Made by a program: the position numbers and the translations under genes
Source: UBA9547 sp044349205
GTDB lineage: Bacteria; Bacteroidota; Bacteroidia; Cytophagales; UBA9547
Assembly (NCBI GenBank): GCA_044349205.1
Contig: JBIKRJ010000034.1
Location: 1-15,888 of the forward strand
Length of the DNA: 15,888 nt
Direction: 5' to 3'
The notes under the pieces: model-generated
What the model saw: the letters and a program-made list of their open reading frames with translations, nothing else
Told to the model about the DNA's origin: nothing
Database searches by the model: none
Part shown: positions 6,673 through 14,405 of the stretch, in pieces
Layout of the letters: each line of letters opens with the position of its first letter
Numbering within the stretch: the stretch's first letter is position 1

Positions 6673-7860
6673 TTAGGCTTTCAACGCCGTAACGCCGGGA
6701 AGTTCTTTGCCCTCCAAATATTCTAACAGAGCCCCGCCACCAGTGGAAACGTAGGACACTTTGTCGCCAAAACCCAAATTGTTGATAGCTGAAGCGGAAT
6801 CGCCACCGCCTATTAGTGAGTAACCCCCTTTGTTGGTCGCTGAAACCACTGCTTTTGCCACCGATTCGGTGCCGATTGCAAAATTGGGAAATTCAAAAAC
6901 GCCCATAGGGCCGTTCCACATTACGGTTTTAGAGGATTCTATCACTTTCGAAAATATTTCGACTGTTTTAGGCCCTATGTCCAATCCCTCCCAGCCGTCT
7001 GGAATACTGTTCGAATCGACTGTTTGGCGGTTGGCATTGTTGTTGAAATCGTCGGCAATTACAGTATCTGTAGGCAAATAAAGTTTAACACCTTTTATCT
7101 CGGCTTTTGCCACAATCTCTTTGGCCAGCTCGAGCTTGTCATTTTCACAAATGGACTTTCCGATACTTCCTCCGAATGCTTTGGCAAAAGTGTAGCTCAT
7201 GCCTCCGCCAATTATCAAATTGTCTACTTTTTCGAGTAATTTTTCGATGACTAAAATCTTGTCAGAAATTTTGGCACCACCCATAATAGCCGTAAATGGT
7301 CGGTCGGGGTTGCCAAGAACTTTTTCGGCATTGTCTAGTTCGGCTTGCATCACCATTCCACAAACCTTGTCGGTAAAAAACTGACCCATAACAGCTGTTG
7401 AGGCATGGGCACGATGGGCAGTGCCAAAGGCATCATTTACCCACACATTGCCGTATCGCGCAAGCTTTTTGGCAAATTCAACATCACCTTTTTCTTCCTC
7501 TTTGTAAAAACGTAAATTTTCGAGCAACAAAATTTCGCCTGCTTGCAAGCTTGAAGCAAGAGCAAGCGCTTCGTCCCCAATACAATCTGAAGCAAATTTT
7601 ACATTTGTGCCAAAAACCTTTGAAAGCCTTTTTAAGAGGTGTTTCAAAGAATATTTTTCGGTTGGACCTTCTTTTGGTCTGCCCAAGTGGGACATCAACA
7701 CGCAACTACCTCCATCTTTCAAAATTTTCGTGATGGTAGGAATGGTCGCTTTTATCCTAGTTTCATCGGTAATCTCAAATTTATCGTTCAAAGGAACATT
7801 GAAATCGACACGTATTACTGCTTTTTTGCCAGCAAAATTGAACGAAGAAATAGTTTTCAT
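6673..7860 (-). CDS. pgk: Phosphoglycerate kinase
   Basis: A full-length 395-residue cytoplasmic enzyme that transfers phosphate between 1,3-bisphosphoglycerate and ADP in glycolysis. The 3-phosphoglycerate site is visible in RVDFNVPLN (17-25) and SHLGRPK (57-63), followed by LLLENLRFY and VNDAFGTAHRAHAS. The nucleotide domain shows IMGGAKISDK, MWNGPMGVFE, GGGDSA (351-356) and STGGGA (372-377). No key residue is missing. ATG 7860 fits family N-termini. It appears to be transcribed alone: a terminator follows it and the next gene upstream is divergent. It is not linked here to gap or other glycolytic genes. Confidence 0.98.
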   Translation of the reverse strand: MKTISSFNFAGKKAVIRVDFNVPLNDKFEITDETRIKATIPTITKILKDGGSCVLMSHLGRPKEGPTEKYSLKHLLKRLSKVFGTNVKFASDCIGDEALALASSLQAGEILLLENLRFYKEEEKGDVEFAKKLARYGNVWVNDAFGTAHRAHASTAVMGQFFTDKVCGMVMQAELDNAEKVLGNPDRPFTAIMGGAKISDKILVIEKLLEKVDNLIIGGGMSYTFAKAFGGSIGKSICENDKLELAKEIVAKAEIKGVKLYLPTDTVIADDFNNNANRQTVDSNSIPDGWEGLDIGPKTVEIFSKVIESSKTVMWNGPMGVFEFPNFAIGTESVAKAVVSATNKGGYSLIGGGDSASAINNLGFGDKVSYVSTGGGALLEYLEGKELPGVTALKA

Positions 7861-8032
7861 TAGTGATGATTTTTGGGTAATTAGTTAAAAAACGAAGCCA
7901 CAAGTTCACGTTTTTTTACTAGAAAACGAAGAAGTAATGAGCACAAAACAGAATTATGTTTCTAAGTTGACAATTTTATGTTTTTTTTGTGAGCCTTATT
8001 TTTTGTCAAGACGATCTAATTCATTTTTCTAA

Positions 8033-8848
8033 ATGTACCGTACCTATTCCAAAACCATTTTTGAAAACACCAAACTTCATTATTCAATTTACGGCCATGG
8101 CGAAAAAGTCTTGCTTATGTTTCATGGCTTTGGCCACACGCACAAAGACATGCGCCCGATCGAAAAGGCGCTAGTTTCGCAGTACAAGATTTACAATTTC
8201 GATTTGTTTTTTCACGGTTTCAGCGAGTGGAACAATGGCGACCAACCACTCACCCCCGAATACTGGCAAAAAATTCTTTCTGTTTTTCTTGAAGAAAATC
8301 AAATAGAAAATTTTAGCCTTTTAGGATTTAGCCTTGGGGCAAAAATTGCACTTGCAACTCTTGAAATGTTTCCAAACCGAACCGAGAGTTTGTACCTGAT
8401 TGCGCCCGATGGCATAAAAACAAATTTTTGGTACCAAATAGCCACTGCCCCCATCATGCGCAACCTATTTAGGCAAACCATCATGCGACCCCATTTATTT
8501 TTCAAATGCATCAAACTATTGGGAACTTTTAAACTTTTGGACAGAAGCACCATTCGTTTTTGCAGCATTCAAATGAACAGCCGTGAAAAACGCAGAAGGC
8601 TGTATTACACTTGGACTACCCTAAAAAAAATGTCGCCCAACTTGCCTTCGATACTCGAATATGTCAATCAAAATAAAACCCCCATTACCCTATTTGCTGG
8701 TAGTTACGACAGAGTAATCCCACTTAAACACATCGCCAATTTTGCTAAAAAAATATCACATGCACATTTGGAAATTATGAAAGTGGGGCACAACAATTTG
8801 CTGGAACACGTGGCCAGTTATTTGGATATAGAAGCCGACAAAAAATAG
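8033..8848 (+). CDS. Alpha/beta-fold hydrolase
   Basis: A 271-residue protein without a signal peptide, carrying a complete alpha/beta-hydrolase layout. The oxyanion-hole region is MFHGFGHTH (29-37), the nucleophile elbow GFSLGA places Ser at 100, the acid is Asp226 in FAGSYDRVIP, and the catalytic His is 253 in VGHNNLLEH. A helical cap of about 70 residues rich in Phe, Leu and Arg lies between 135 and 205. It resembles short-chain esterase or MhpC-like hydrolases, but the substrate cannot be deduced. It is divergent from pgk (172 nt apart) and convergent with amt, so it is probably monocistronic. Base composition matches its neighbours. Confidence 0.9.
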   Translation: MYRTYSKTIFENTKLHYSIYGHGEKVLLMFHGFGHTHKDMRPIEKALVSQYKIYNFDLFFHGFSEWNNGDQPLTPEYWQKILSVFLEENQIENFSLLGFSLGAKIALATLEMFPNRTESLYLIAPDGIKTNFWYQIATAPIMRNLFRQTIMRPHLFFKCIKLLGTFKLLDRSTIRFCSIQMNSREKRRRLYYTWTTLKKMSPNLPSILEYVNQNKTPITLFAGSYDRVIPLKHIANFAKKISHAHLEIMKVGHNNLLEHVASYLDIEADKK

Positions 8849-8861
8849 TTAGACCCTTATT

Positions 8862-8897
8862 AAAAAAAAAAGCTACCAAGAAAACTTGGTAGCTTTT
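8862..8897 (-). terminator. Rho-independent terminator between hydrolase and amt
   Basis: A perfect 13-bp stem (AAAAGCTACCAAG / CTTGGTAGCTTTT) encloses an AAAA loop at 8881-8884. On the minus strand the hairpin runs into ten Ts, giving a strong amt terminator 21 nt after its stop codon. On the plus strand only four Ts follow, so it should serve the hydrolase transcript less well. Confidence 0.9.
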
Positions 8898-8917
8898 AAG
8901 TGAGAGATACATCTTTA

Positions 8918-10243
8918 TCAAATTGACTCGCCGTGTTGGCTCACATCCAAACCTAACTCTTCTTCATCTACAGTTACTCTCAAAGGAGAAATAATATCGG
9001 TAAGTTTCAGTAGAATAAATGAACCACCGAAAGCAAATGCAGACACGATAACCAGCGCTTTCATGTGGGCAAAGAATAAAGTGGTATCTCCAAAGAAAAT
9101 ACCGTTTCCAGTTGTGTTGGCTGCGTTTACCGCTTGATGAGCAAATACACCTGTCAAAATCATACCTACAATACCCCCTACACCGTGGCAAGGAAACACA
9201 TCCAAAGTATCGTCCAATGAAGTGTTGGCTCTCCAACCCACTACTAGATTGCTTACTAAACTAGCCACAACACCAATTACGATTGAGTGAGGAATGGTTA
9301 CAAAACCAGCTGCAGGCGTGATGGCCACCAAACCAACTACTGCACCAATACAAGCACCCAAAGCGGTAGGTTTTTTTCCCTTGATACTATCAAAAAAGAC
9401 CCAAGCTAACGCGGCAGCAGCAGAAGCAGTGTTGGTAGTGGCAAAGGCAGACACTGCCAACCCATTTGCACCAAGAGCAGAACCAGCATTGAAGCCAAAC
9501 CAACCAAACCAGAGCAAACCTGTACCCAATAACACAAAAGGAATATTAGCAGGCTTGTGTTCAGCATTCGAACGACCTTTCAAATAAATGGCAGAAGCCA
9601 AAGCAGCCCATCCGGCGGACATGTGTACCACCGTACCACCAGCAAAGTCCAAAACACCCATTTGAAATAAAAAGCCATCGGGATGCCAAGTCCAGTGCGC
9701 CAATGGAGCGTAGATAAACAGACTAAACATGCAAATGAACAATACATACGAGGTAAATTTTATTCTTTCAGCAAAAGCGCCCGTAATTAGAGCAGGTGTT
9801 ATAATTGCAAACTTCAATTGGAAAAATGCAAACAATGCTAAAGGAATAGTTGGAGCTAGTGACCATGGATTACCATCCAATACATTTTTAAACATAAAGA
9901 ATGTGGAGGGGTCGCCAATGAAACCACCTATATCAGTGCCAAAAGCCAAGCTGAAGCCTACCACAACCCACAATACACTTATTACAGCCATGGCAATGAC
10001 ACTTTGCAACATCGTAGAAACGATATTTTTGGCATTCACCATACCTCCGTAAAAGTAAGCCAAACCAGGAGTCATCAGCAACACAAAGGCAGCTGATGTA
10101 AGTAACCAAGCAGTATCGGCACCATTGATACCTTTCAATGCTTCCGCCATTTTGGTGGGGTCGGGCAAACTAGGATCAAAAAGGGCAACTAGTGTTATCG
10201 CTACTAGCGCGATAAAGGGCACAATTGACAAACTTTTTTTCAT
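8918..10243 (-). CDS. amt: Ammonium transporter (Amt family)
   Basis: A 441-residue inner-membrane ammonium channel with about eleven membrane helices after a cleavable-looking N-terminal hydrophobic segment. The twin-histidine pore is present: His207 in DFAGGTVVHMSAG and His353 in FPCHGVGGIVG. The conserved Asp199 lies eight residues before the first His, as in AmtB. Other family strings are TPGLAYFYGG (58-67) and WFGWFGFNAGS (245-255). The cytoplasmic tail is short and charged (RVTVDEEELGLDVSQHGES), the region that in other Amts meets the PII protein. No glnK/PII gene adjoins it on either side, unlike many amtB loci. It has its own candidate promoter at 10350-10380 and a terminator downstream. 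Confidence 0.96.
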   Translation of the reverse strand: MKKSLSIVPFIALVAITLVALFDPSLPDPTKMAEALKGINGADTAWLLTSAAFVLLMTPGLAYFYGGMVNAKNIVSTMLQSVIAMAVISVLWVVVGFSLAFGTDIGGFIGDPSTFFMFKNVLDGNPWSLAPTIPLALFAFFQLKFAIITPALITGAFAERIKFTSYVLFICMFSLFIYAPLAHWTWHPDGFLFQMGVLDFAGGTVVHMSAGWAALASAIYLKGRSNAEHKPANIPFVLLGTGLLWFGWFGFNAGSALGANGLAVSAFATTNTASAAAALAWVFFDSIKGKKPTALGACIGAVVGLVAITPAAGFVTIPHSIVIGVVASLVSNLVVGWRANTSLDDTLDVFPCHGVGGIVGMILTGVFAHQAVNAANTTGNGIFFGDTTLFFAHMKALVIVSAFAFGGSFILLKLTDIISPLRVTVDEEELGLDVSQHGESI

Positions 10244-10610
10244 TTTTTTAAGATTTAGGTTAGTGATGATTTAAGTTTTTCCAAAAATTGATGTTTTGAT
10301 AAAAGAGATTGTCAAGGTTTTTTATCAGCACTTTCAACTTTAGGAAATCCAAACTTACAAGCGAAAAAATAAATTTCCAAAATATTGCTTAATTTTTTAA
10401 GGCATTTTTTACATTTTTTATACTTTTTATGACTAACTGCCTCATTTTTTAATGCAATATTTTATTTTTTACTACTTTTTTAACCAAACACTCTAAATTT
10501 TAATGCTCAATTGAAAACTTTTTACAAAACTTCAACTTGAAGACACCATACGTATTTGAATGAAAATTCTTTTTTTAGCATTGATAATGTTGCTGAACTA
10601 ATCAATCTCC
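10244..10610. other. AT-rich 367-nt divergent intergenic region
   Basis: This gap separates amt (minus) from the DUF3108 gene (plus). It is strongly A/T-rich with many T and A homopolymer runs, and I see no coding remnant, hairpin terminator or RNA gene. It contains the amt promoter described separately. For the plus-strand gene I find only imperfect matches to the Bacteroidota -7 element, such as TAGCATTG near 10576, with poor spacing. No sigma-54 type element is visible. Confidence 0.6.
10350..10380 (-). promoter_or_regulatory. Candidate Bacteroidota-type promoter of amt
   Basis: On the minus strand, TTG (10380-10378) is followed by a 20-nt spacer and TAAGTTTG (10357-10350), an exact match to the TAnnTTTG -7 consensus of the Bacteroidota primary sigma factor. 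Transcription would begin near 10343, leaving a leader of about 100 nt before the amt ATG at 10243. Confidence 0.6.
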
Positions 10611-11381
10611 ATGATAAATTGGATAACTATCTCACTTTTTGTTTCGGCACAATTCACATTGTATGCCCAAAACGAGGTAAAGCCTTTTTTTTCCACCAAT
10701 CGAAATATGGCCTACTCTATTCGATTTGGTTTTCTGAAAGCTGGCACCATGGAATGCATATCGCAAACCAATGCACACATGATAGAAAACAAAAAGTGCT
10801 ACAAATTGGAAGTGATGGGCAAAACAGCTGGTTCTTTTGCCGCTTTTGCCAAAATACAAGACCGATGGATGAGCTACGTTGATACTAGCATCGGACTACC
10901 CTTTCGTTTTATTCGCGAATTGCGCGAAAACAAATACACTAAAGAGGAACTCACCGAATTTGATCGTGAAAACAATTTGGCAGTGGTATCGACCAAAACC
11001 AACCAAGACGAATACAAGGTGGCCACTTACAACACCCCTCCCAATGTGCACGACATGCTCAGTGCCTATTTGGCACTGAATGCAGCTCCTTTGCACCAAT
11101 TACAACTAAATGAAATAGTGCGCATGAATGTGTTTCTCGACGATTCAACCTATCAATTTTCTATCATGTATTTAGGCAGGGAGCAAATCAAAACGAAATA
11201 CGGCAAAAAGGATAGTTTCAAAATATCGCCCATTATGCCCGAAAATTCGGTTTTCAGCAAAAAAGAGGCCATCATTTGCTGGATAAGCGCCGACAGCGAA
11301 AAAATACCTTTGAAATTGCGCGCCAAAGTAAAAATCGGAACTTTGGAATTGGATCTCCAAAAATATTCGGGCTACGAATGA
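10611..11381 (+). CDS. Exported DUF3108 domain protein
   Basis: A 256-residue protein with a signal peptide at about 1-20 (ISLFVSAQFTLYAQ), so probably periplasmic or outer-membrane associated. The mature part matches the DUF3108 pattern: an early FGFLKAGTM strand pair, DRWMSYVDTSIGLPFRFIRE (about 85-104), VHDMLSAYLALN (146-157), YLGREQIKTKYG (187-198) and the final ICWISADSEKIPLKLRAKVKIG followed by a hydrophobic strand. The family forms an all-beta fold of unknown biochemical role. Start ATG 10611 directly precedes the signal peptide. The DUF58 gene follows after 63 nt on the same strand. Confidence 0.8.
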   Translation: MINWITISLFVSAQFTLYAQNEVKPFFSTNRNMAYSIRFGFLKAGTMECISQTNAHMIENKKCYKLEVMGKTAGSFAAFAKIQDRWMSYVDTSIGLPFRFIRELRENKYTKEELTEFDRENNLAVVSTKTNQDEYKVATYNTPPNVHDMLSAYLALNAAPLHQLQLNEIVRMNVFLDDSTYQFSIMYLGREQIKTKYGKKDSFKISPIMPENSVFSKKEAIICWISADSEKIPLKLRAKVKIGTLELDLQKYSGYE

Positions 11382-11444
11382 CGAAATTCAAGCGTATCAT
11401 TTCCCAAAAACACAACCCGAAACTTTGCTTATTTTTACGCCGCC

Positions 11445-12314
11445 ATGAAAGAGCTGCTAAAGAAGCTTAGAAAATACGAGATTCAGATTCGGAAAGCCGT
11501 CAACAACCAAATGCAGGGCGACTTCCACTCTGTATTCAAAGGTTCGGGCATCGAATTTGACGATGTTCGCATTTACCAATATGGCGACGACATTCGCAGC
11601 ATCGACTGGAACGTGAGCGCAAAAGGCCACGACACTTATGTAAAAACGTTTAAAGAAGAGAAAGAACAAATCGTTTTTTTCGTCCTAGACGTAAGTGCTT
11701 CCCAAGAAATAGGTCGTTCGGGTCTCAAAAAAATAGACATCGCAAAAGAGATATGCGGTGTTTTGGCACTTTCTGCCTTGCGCGAAAGCAGCCAAGTAGG
11801 GCTTTTATGTTTTACCGATAGCAAAGAAAAATACTTGAAACCAGACAAAGGTTTACGCCACGGCTACCAACTTATTTCAACCCTATACAAACTGAAGCCC
11901 AACTCGCGCAAGACAAACCTGAACGAAGCCATACGGTACACGTTGGGCTTGATGAAGAAAAAAGCAGTTATTATCCTTATTTCCGACTTTATCGACGAGG
12001 GTTACTTGGAAAACTTCAAACTGATGTGCAACAAACACGATGTGGTGGCCATACAACTTGCCGAACTGCGCGAAATGCGATTCCCCATGCTAGGTATAAT
12101 TCCCGTTTTCGATAAGGAAGGGAATAAAACCGTTTGGATGAACACTTCTTCCAGAACCTTTCGTCAAAAAATAAACAGTAGTTTTATAGAAAACCGAAAA
12201 ACACTACAAGAAGTGTGTAGAAGAACCCAATCGAGCTACACGCAAATACTTACCCACGAAGATTTTGTACCCAAGCTGGTGAAACTATTTCGCCACCGCA
12301 AACTAAACTCTTAA
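11445..12314 (+). CDS. DUF58 domain (von Willebrand A-like) protein
   Basis: A soluble 289-residue protein with no membrane segment. The DUF58 signature is clear: FKGSGIEFDDVRIYQYGDD (31-49), then IRSIDWNVSAKG and TYVKTFKEE, followed by a vWA-like fold with the MIDAS-type motif DVSAS (82-86), TDS (124-126) and a later ILISDFIDEG (177-186). DUF58 proteins usually lie next to a MoxR-type AAA ATPase and act as its vWA-like partner, for example in Bacteroides aerotolerance (Bat)-like clusters. No MoxR gene is present in this window; the neighbours are DUF3108 and an M48 protease. ATG 11445 fits family N-termini. The M48 gene begins 9 nt after its stop, so the two are very likely co-transcribed. 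Confidence 0.92.
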   Translation: MKELLKKLRKYEIQIRKAVNNQMQGDFHSVFKGSGIEFDDVRIYQYGDDIRSIDWNVSAKGHDTYVKTFKEEKEQIVFFVLDVSASQEIGRSGLKKIDIAKEICGVLALSALRESSQVGLLCFTDSKEKYLKPDKGLRHGYQLISTLYKLKPNSRKTNLNEAIRYTLGLMKKKAVIILISDFIDEGYLENFKLMCNKHDVVAIQLAELREMRFPMLGIIPVFDKEGNKTVWMNTSSRTFRQKINSSFIENRKTLQEVCRRTQSSYTQILTHEDFVPKLVKLFRHRKLNS

Positions 12315-12323
12315 TTTAATTTC

Positions 12324-13553
12324 ATGAGTCCACATACCCTTTTCCTTATTTTAGTTGCCTTGTTTGTATTCGACTACCTGTTCGAACAAGTACTCGATTA
12401 TTTGAACCTGAAAACCATGCGATCCGAACTTCCCAGCCAAGCAGCAGGCATTTATACCAAAGAACGCTACAAAGCTTCGGTGGTCTACCAAAAAGATACA
12501 GCCAAGTTTGGTTTCATAAGCTCAGCCTTCAGTTTTGTGTTGTCGGGCTACATGTTGGTAGCTGGTGGTTTTGGTTGGCTTCACCACTTTCTTTCGCAGT
12601 ACATTACCCATCCTATTTTGTTGGCTTTGGCTTTTTTTGGCTTGCTGTTTGTTGCCTTAGATATACTCAGTTTACCCTTTCAGTACTATGGAACTTTTGT
12701 AATTGAGGCAAAACATGGTTTCAACAAAACCACTCTCAAAACCTTTATTTTGGACAAAATAAAAGGTTACCTGTTGGGCGCTTTGATAGGCGGGGCATTG
12801 GTATCTCTTCTTCTGTCCCTGGTGCTAAACTTGAGTCAAAATTTTTGGATAGTTTTTTGGATTATCGCCACCGTGCTCATGTTAGGACTGAACATGTTTT
12901 ACACAAGTCTCATTCTGCCAATTTTCAACAAACTTATGCCATTGGAAGAAGGCGAACTGAAAGCAGCTATTTCGCACTACTGCGCCAAAGAAGGATTTCC
13001 AGGTACAAAAGTATATGTAATAGACGGTTCGAAACGCAGCACCAAGGCCAATGCGTTTTTTTCTGGACTTGGGGCTCAGAAAAAAGTAGTGCTGTACGAC
13101 ACCCTCATCAAAAACCATAGCACCGAAGAATTGGTAGCCGTTTTGGCTCATGAAGTAGGGCATTACAAGAAAAACCACATTGTACAAGGCTTTGTGGCAG
13201 GCATATTGCAAACAGGGCTATTGCTTTTCACCCTTTCTTTGTTTGTTTTCAACCCTGTCCTTTCTAAAGCAATGGGCAGCAACGAACTTGCTATCCATTT
13301 GAACTTGATTGCGTTTGCGTTGCTTTTCTCTCCTGTGTCGATGTTGAGTGGTTTAGTGATGCACATCGTTTCGCGAAAGAACGAATTTGAAGCCGACGCT
13401 TTTGCAGCCCAAACCTATTCAGGAGCTGAATTGGCCAAGGCCCTCAAGAAACTTTCAGTTGATAACTTGAGTAACCTGACACCACACCCCCTCTACGTTT
13501 TTTTCCATTATTCACATCCGCCTGTGCTTGAAAGACTTAAGAAGCTGGTGTAA
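12324..13553 (+). CDS. M48-family Ste24-like membrane metallopeptidase
   Basis: A 409-residue integral membrane zinc protease of the Ste24/CAAX prenyl protease 1 type. Hydrophobic helices occur at about 5-22, 63-80, 95-117, 147-168, 174-192, 287-310 and 325-348. The N-terminal Ste24 domain includes FEQVLDYLNLK and FVIEAKHGFNKTT (125-137). The catalytic site is AHEVGHYKKNH (HExxH at 276-280) with the third zinc ligand Glu354 in RKNEFEADAFA, and HPP near the C-terminus, as in eukaryotic Ste24. Bacteria do not prenylate CAAX proteins, so a role in membrane-protein quality control is more likely; this is inference. It is 9 nt downstream of DUF58 and is the last gene of that cluster. No terminator is obvious after it. 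Confidence 0.95.
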   Translation: MSPHTLFLILVALFVFDYLFEQVLDYLNLKTMRSELPSQAAGIYTKERYKASVVYQKDTAKFGFISSAFSFVLSGYMLVAGGFGWLHHFLSQYITHPILLALAFFGLLFVALDILSLPFQYYGTFVIEAKHGFNKTTLKTFILDKIKGYLLGALIGGALVSLLLSLVLNLSQNFWIVFWIIATVLMLGLNMFYTSLILPIFNKLMPLEEGELKAAISHYCAKEGFPGTKVYVIDGSKRSTKANAFFSGLGAQKKVVLYDTLIKNHSTEELVAVLAHEVGHYKKNHIVQGFVAGILQTGLLLFTLSLFVFNPVLSKAMGSNELAIHLNLIAFALLFSPVSMLSGLVMHIVSRKNEFEADAFAAQTYSGAELAKALKKLSVDNLSNLTPHPLYVFFHYSHPPVLERLKKLV

Positions 13554-13688
13554 TTACCATACCACTGCCTAACAAAGGAAAATATTTTCTTGTATAAACG
13601 AGCAAACAAGCTTAATTCGCAAGTATAAAAGGCCTTTTACCTACCTACTGAGACTTATCAAGCGCATAAGCCCTCTTCTTGCTGAAGG

Positions 13689-13718
13689 TTGGCAATCGAC
13701 CTATAATTATTAGTTTTG
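13689..13718 (+). promoter_or_regulatory. Bacteroidota-type promoter of ruvA
   Basis: TTG (13689-13691), a 19-nt spacer and TAGTTTTG (13711-13718) match the Bacteroidota primary promoter consensus (TTG-N19-TAnnTTTG) exactly in both elements and spacing. Transcription would start around 13724, giving a leader of about 64 nt before ruvA at 13788. The same transcript probably continues into sprA. Confidence 0.78.
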
Positions 13719-13750
13719 CATATTACTTAGATTAGGATAACACTGCACTG

Positions 13751-13762
13751 CTGCAATTGCAG
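13751..13762. repeat. 12-bp perfect palindrome in ruvA leader
   Basis: CTGCAATTGCAG is a perfect palindrome between the ruvA promoter and its start codon, about 27 nt downstream of the predicted transcription start. It could be a dimeric regulator site. It has no loop, so it would make a poor RNA hairpin. Function unknown. Confidence 0.4.
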
Positions 13763-13787
13763 AAATCAAACCACAAGAACTAAGAAG

Positions 13788-14381
13788 ATGATTGCCTACG
13801 TAGAAGGAGAAATAAAGGAATTGGACCCCACTTTTGTGGTGCTGGAAGCAGGTGGTTTGGGCTACCAAATCAAAATCTCGCTCAACACTTTTTCGGCACT
13901 AAAGTCGTTGAAAAAAGCATTGGTTCACACGCACTTGCACATAAAAGAAGACGCCCACACCCTTTTTGGTTTTGCCGACAAATTAGAGAAAAAGCTTTTT
14001 CTCGATTTGATTTCGGTAAATGGTATAGGGCCAGGTACAGCCCTCATCTTGCTTTCTTCGCTCAATCCTGCCGAACTTCAAAAAGCCATTGCGCAAGAAG
14101 ATGTGAGAGCCATTCAAAGTGTGAAAGGAATAGGAGCCAAAACCGCACAATTGGTGGTTTTGCAATTGAAAGACAAAGTGCTGAAAGAGAACCCAAGTTT
14201 GCCACAACTTAGTTTGGGCAAAACACAAGACAATAAATTGCGAGATGAGGCGTTACAAGCCTTGATTACATTGGGTTATACAAAACAAGTGGCGGAAAAA
14301 ACGGTGGACAATATTCTAAAAACAGCCCAAGAGGAACTCTCCTTGGAGCAAGTAATCAAAAAGGTGTTGAGAGGAATTTGA
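13788..14381 (+). CDS. ruvA: Holliday junction branch migration protein RuvA
   Basis: A complete 197-residue RuvA, the tetrameric DNA-binding subunit that holds Holliday junctions for the RuvB motor. Domain I (1-62) is the OB fold beginning MIAYVEGEI, with the HIKEDAHTLFGF segment at 51-62. Domain II has two helix-hairpin-helix motifs, SVNGIGPGTA (76-85) and SVKGIGAKTA (111-120). Domain III (about 150-197) is the RuvB-contacting three-helix bundle, preceded by a flexible linker at 133-149. ATG 13788 is the family start. It follows a strong promoter. The sprA frame begins straight after its TGA stop, so the two are likely transcribed together. ruvB and ruvC are not nearby. Confidence 0.97.
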   Translation: MIAYVEGEIKELDPTFVVLEAGGLGYQIKISLNTFSALKSLKKALVHTHLHIKEDAHTLFGFADKLEKKLFLDLISVNGIGPGTALILLSSLNPAELQKAIAQEDVRAIQSVKGIGAKTAQLVVLQLKDKVLKENPSLPQLSLGKTQDNKLRDEALQALITLGYTKQVAEKTVDNILKTAQEELSLEQVIKKVLRGI

Positions 14382-14405
14382 TGTATTTCGTATAGTATCC
14401 ACCAT

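Noticed and set aside
7860..8032. Promoters for the divergent pgk and hydrolase genes
   Set aside because: A minus-strand TTG-N19-CTGTTTTG near pgk matches only half of the -7 box, and the plus-strand TATTTTTTG before the hydrolase has an extra base and no TTG at proper spacing. Promoters must exist here, but none is convincing.
10556..10882. 108-codon plus-strand frame overlapping the start of the DUF3108 gene
   Set aside because: It is out of frame with the DUF3108 product, whose signal peptide and family motifs are clear. The overlapping frame shows no domain.
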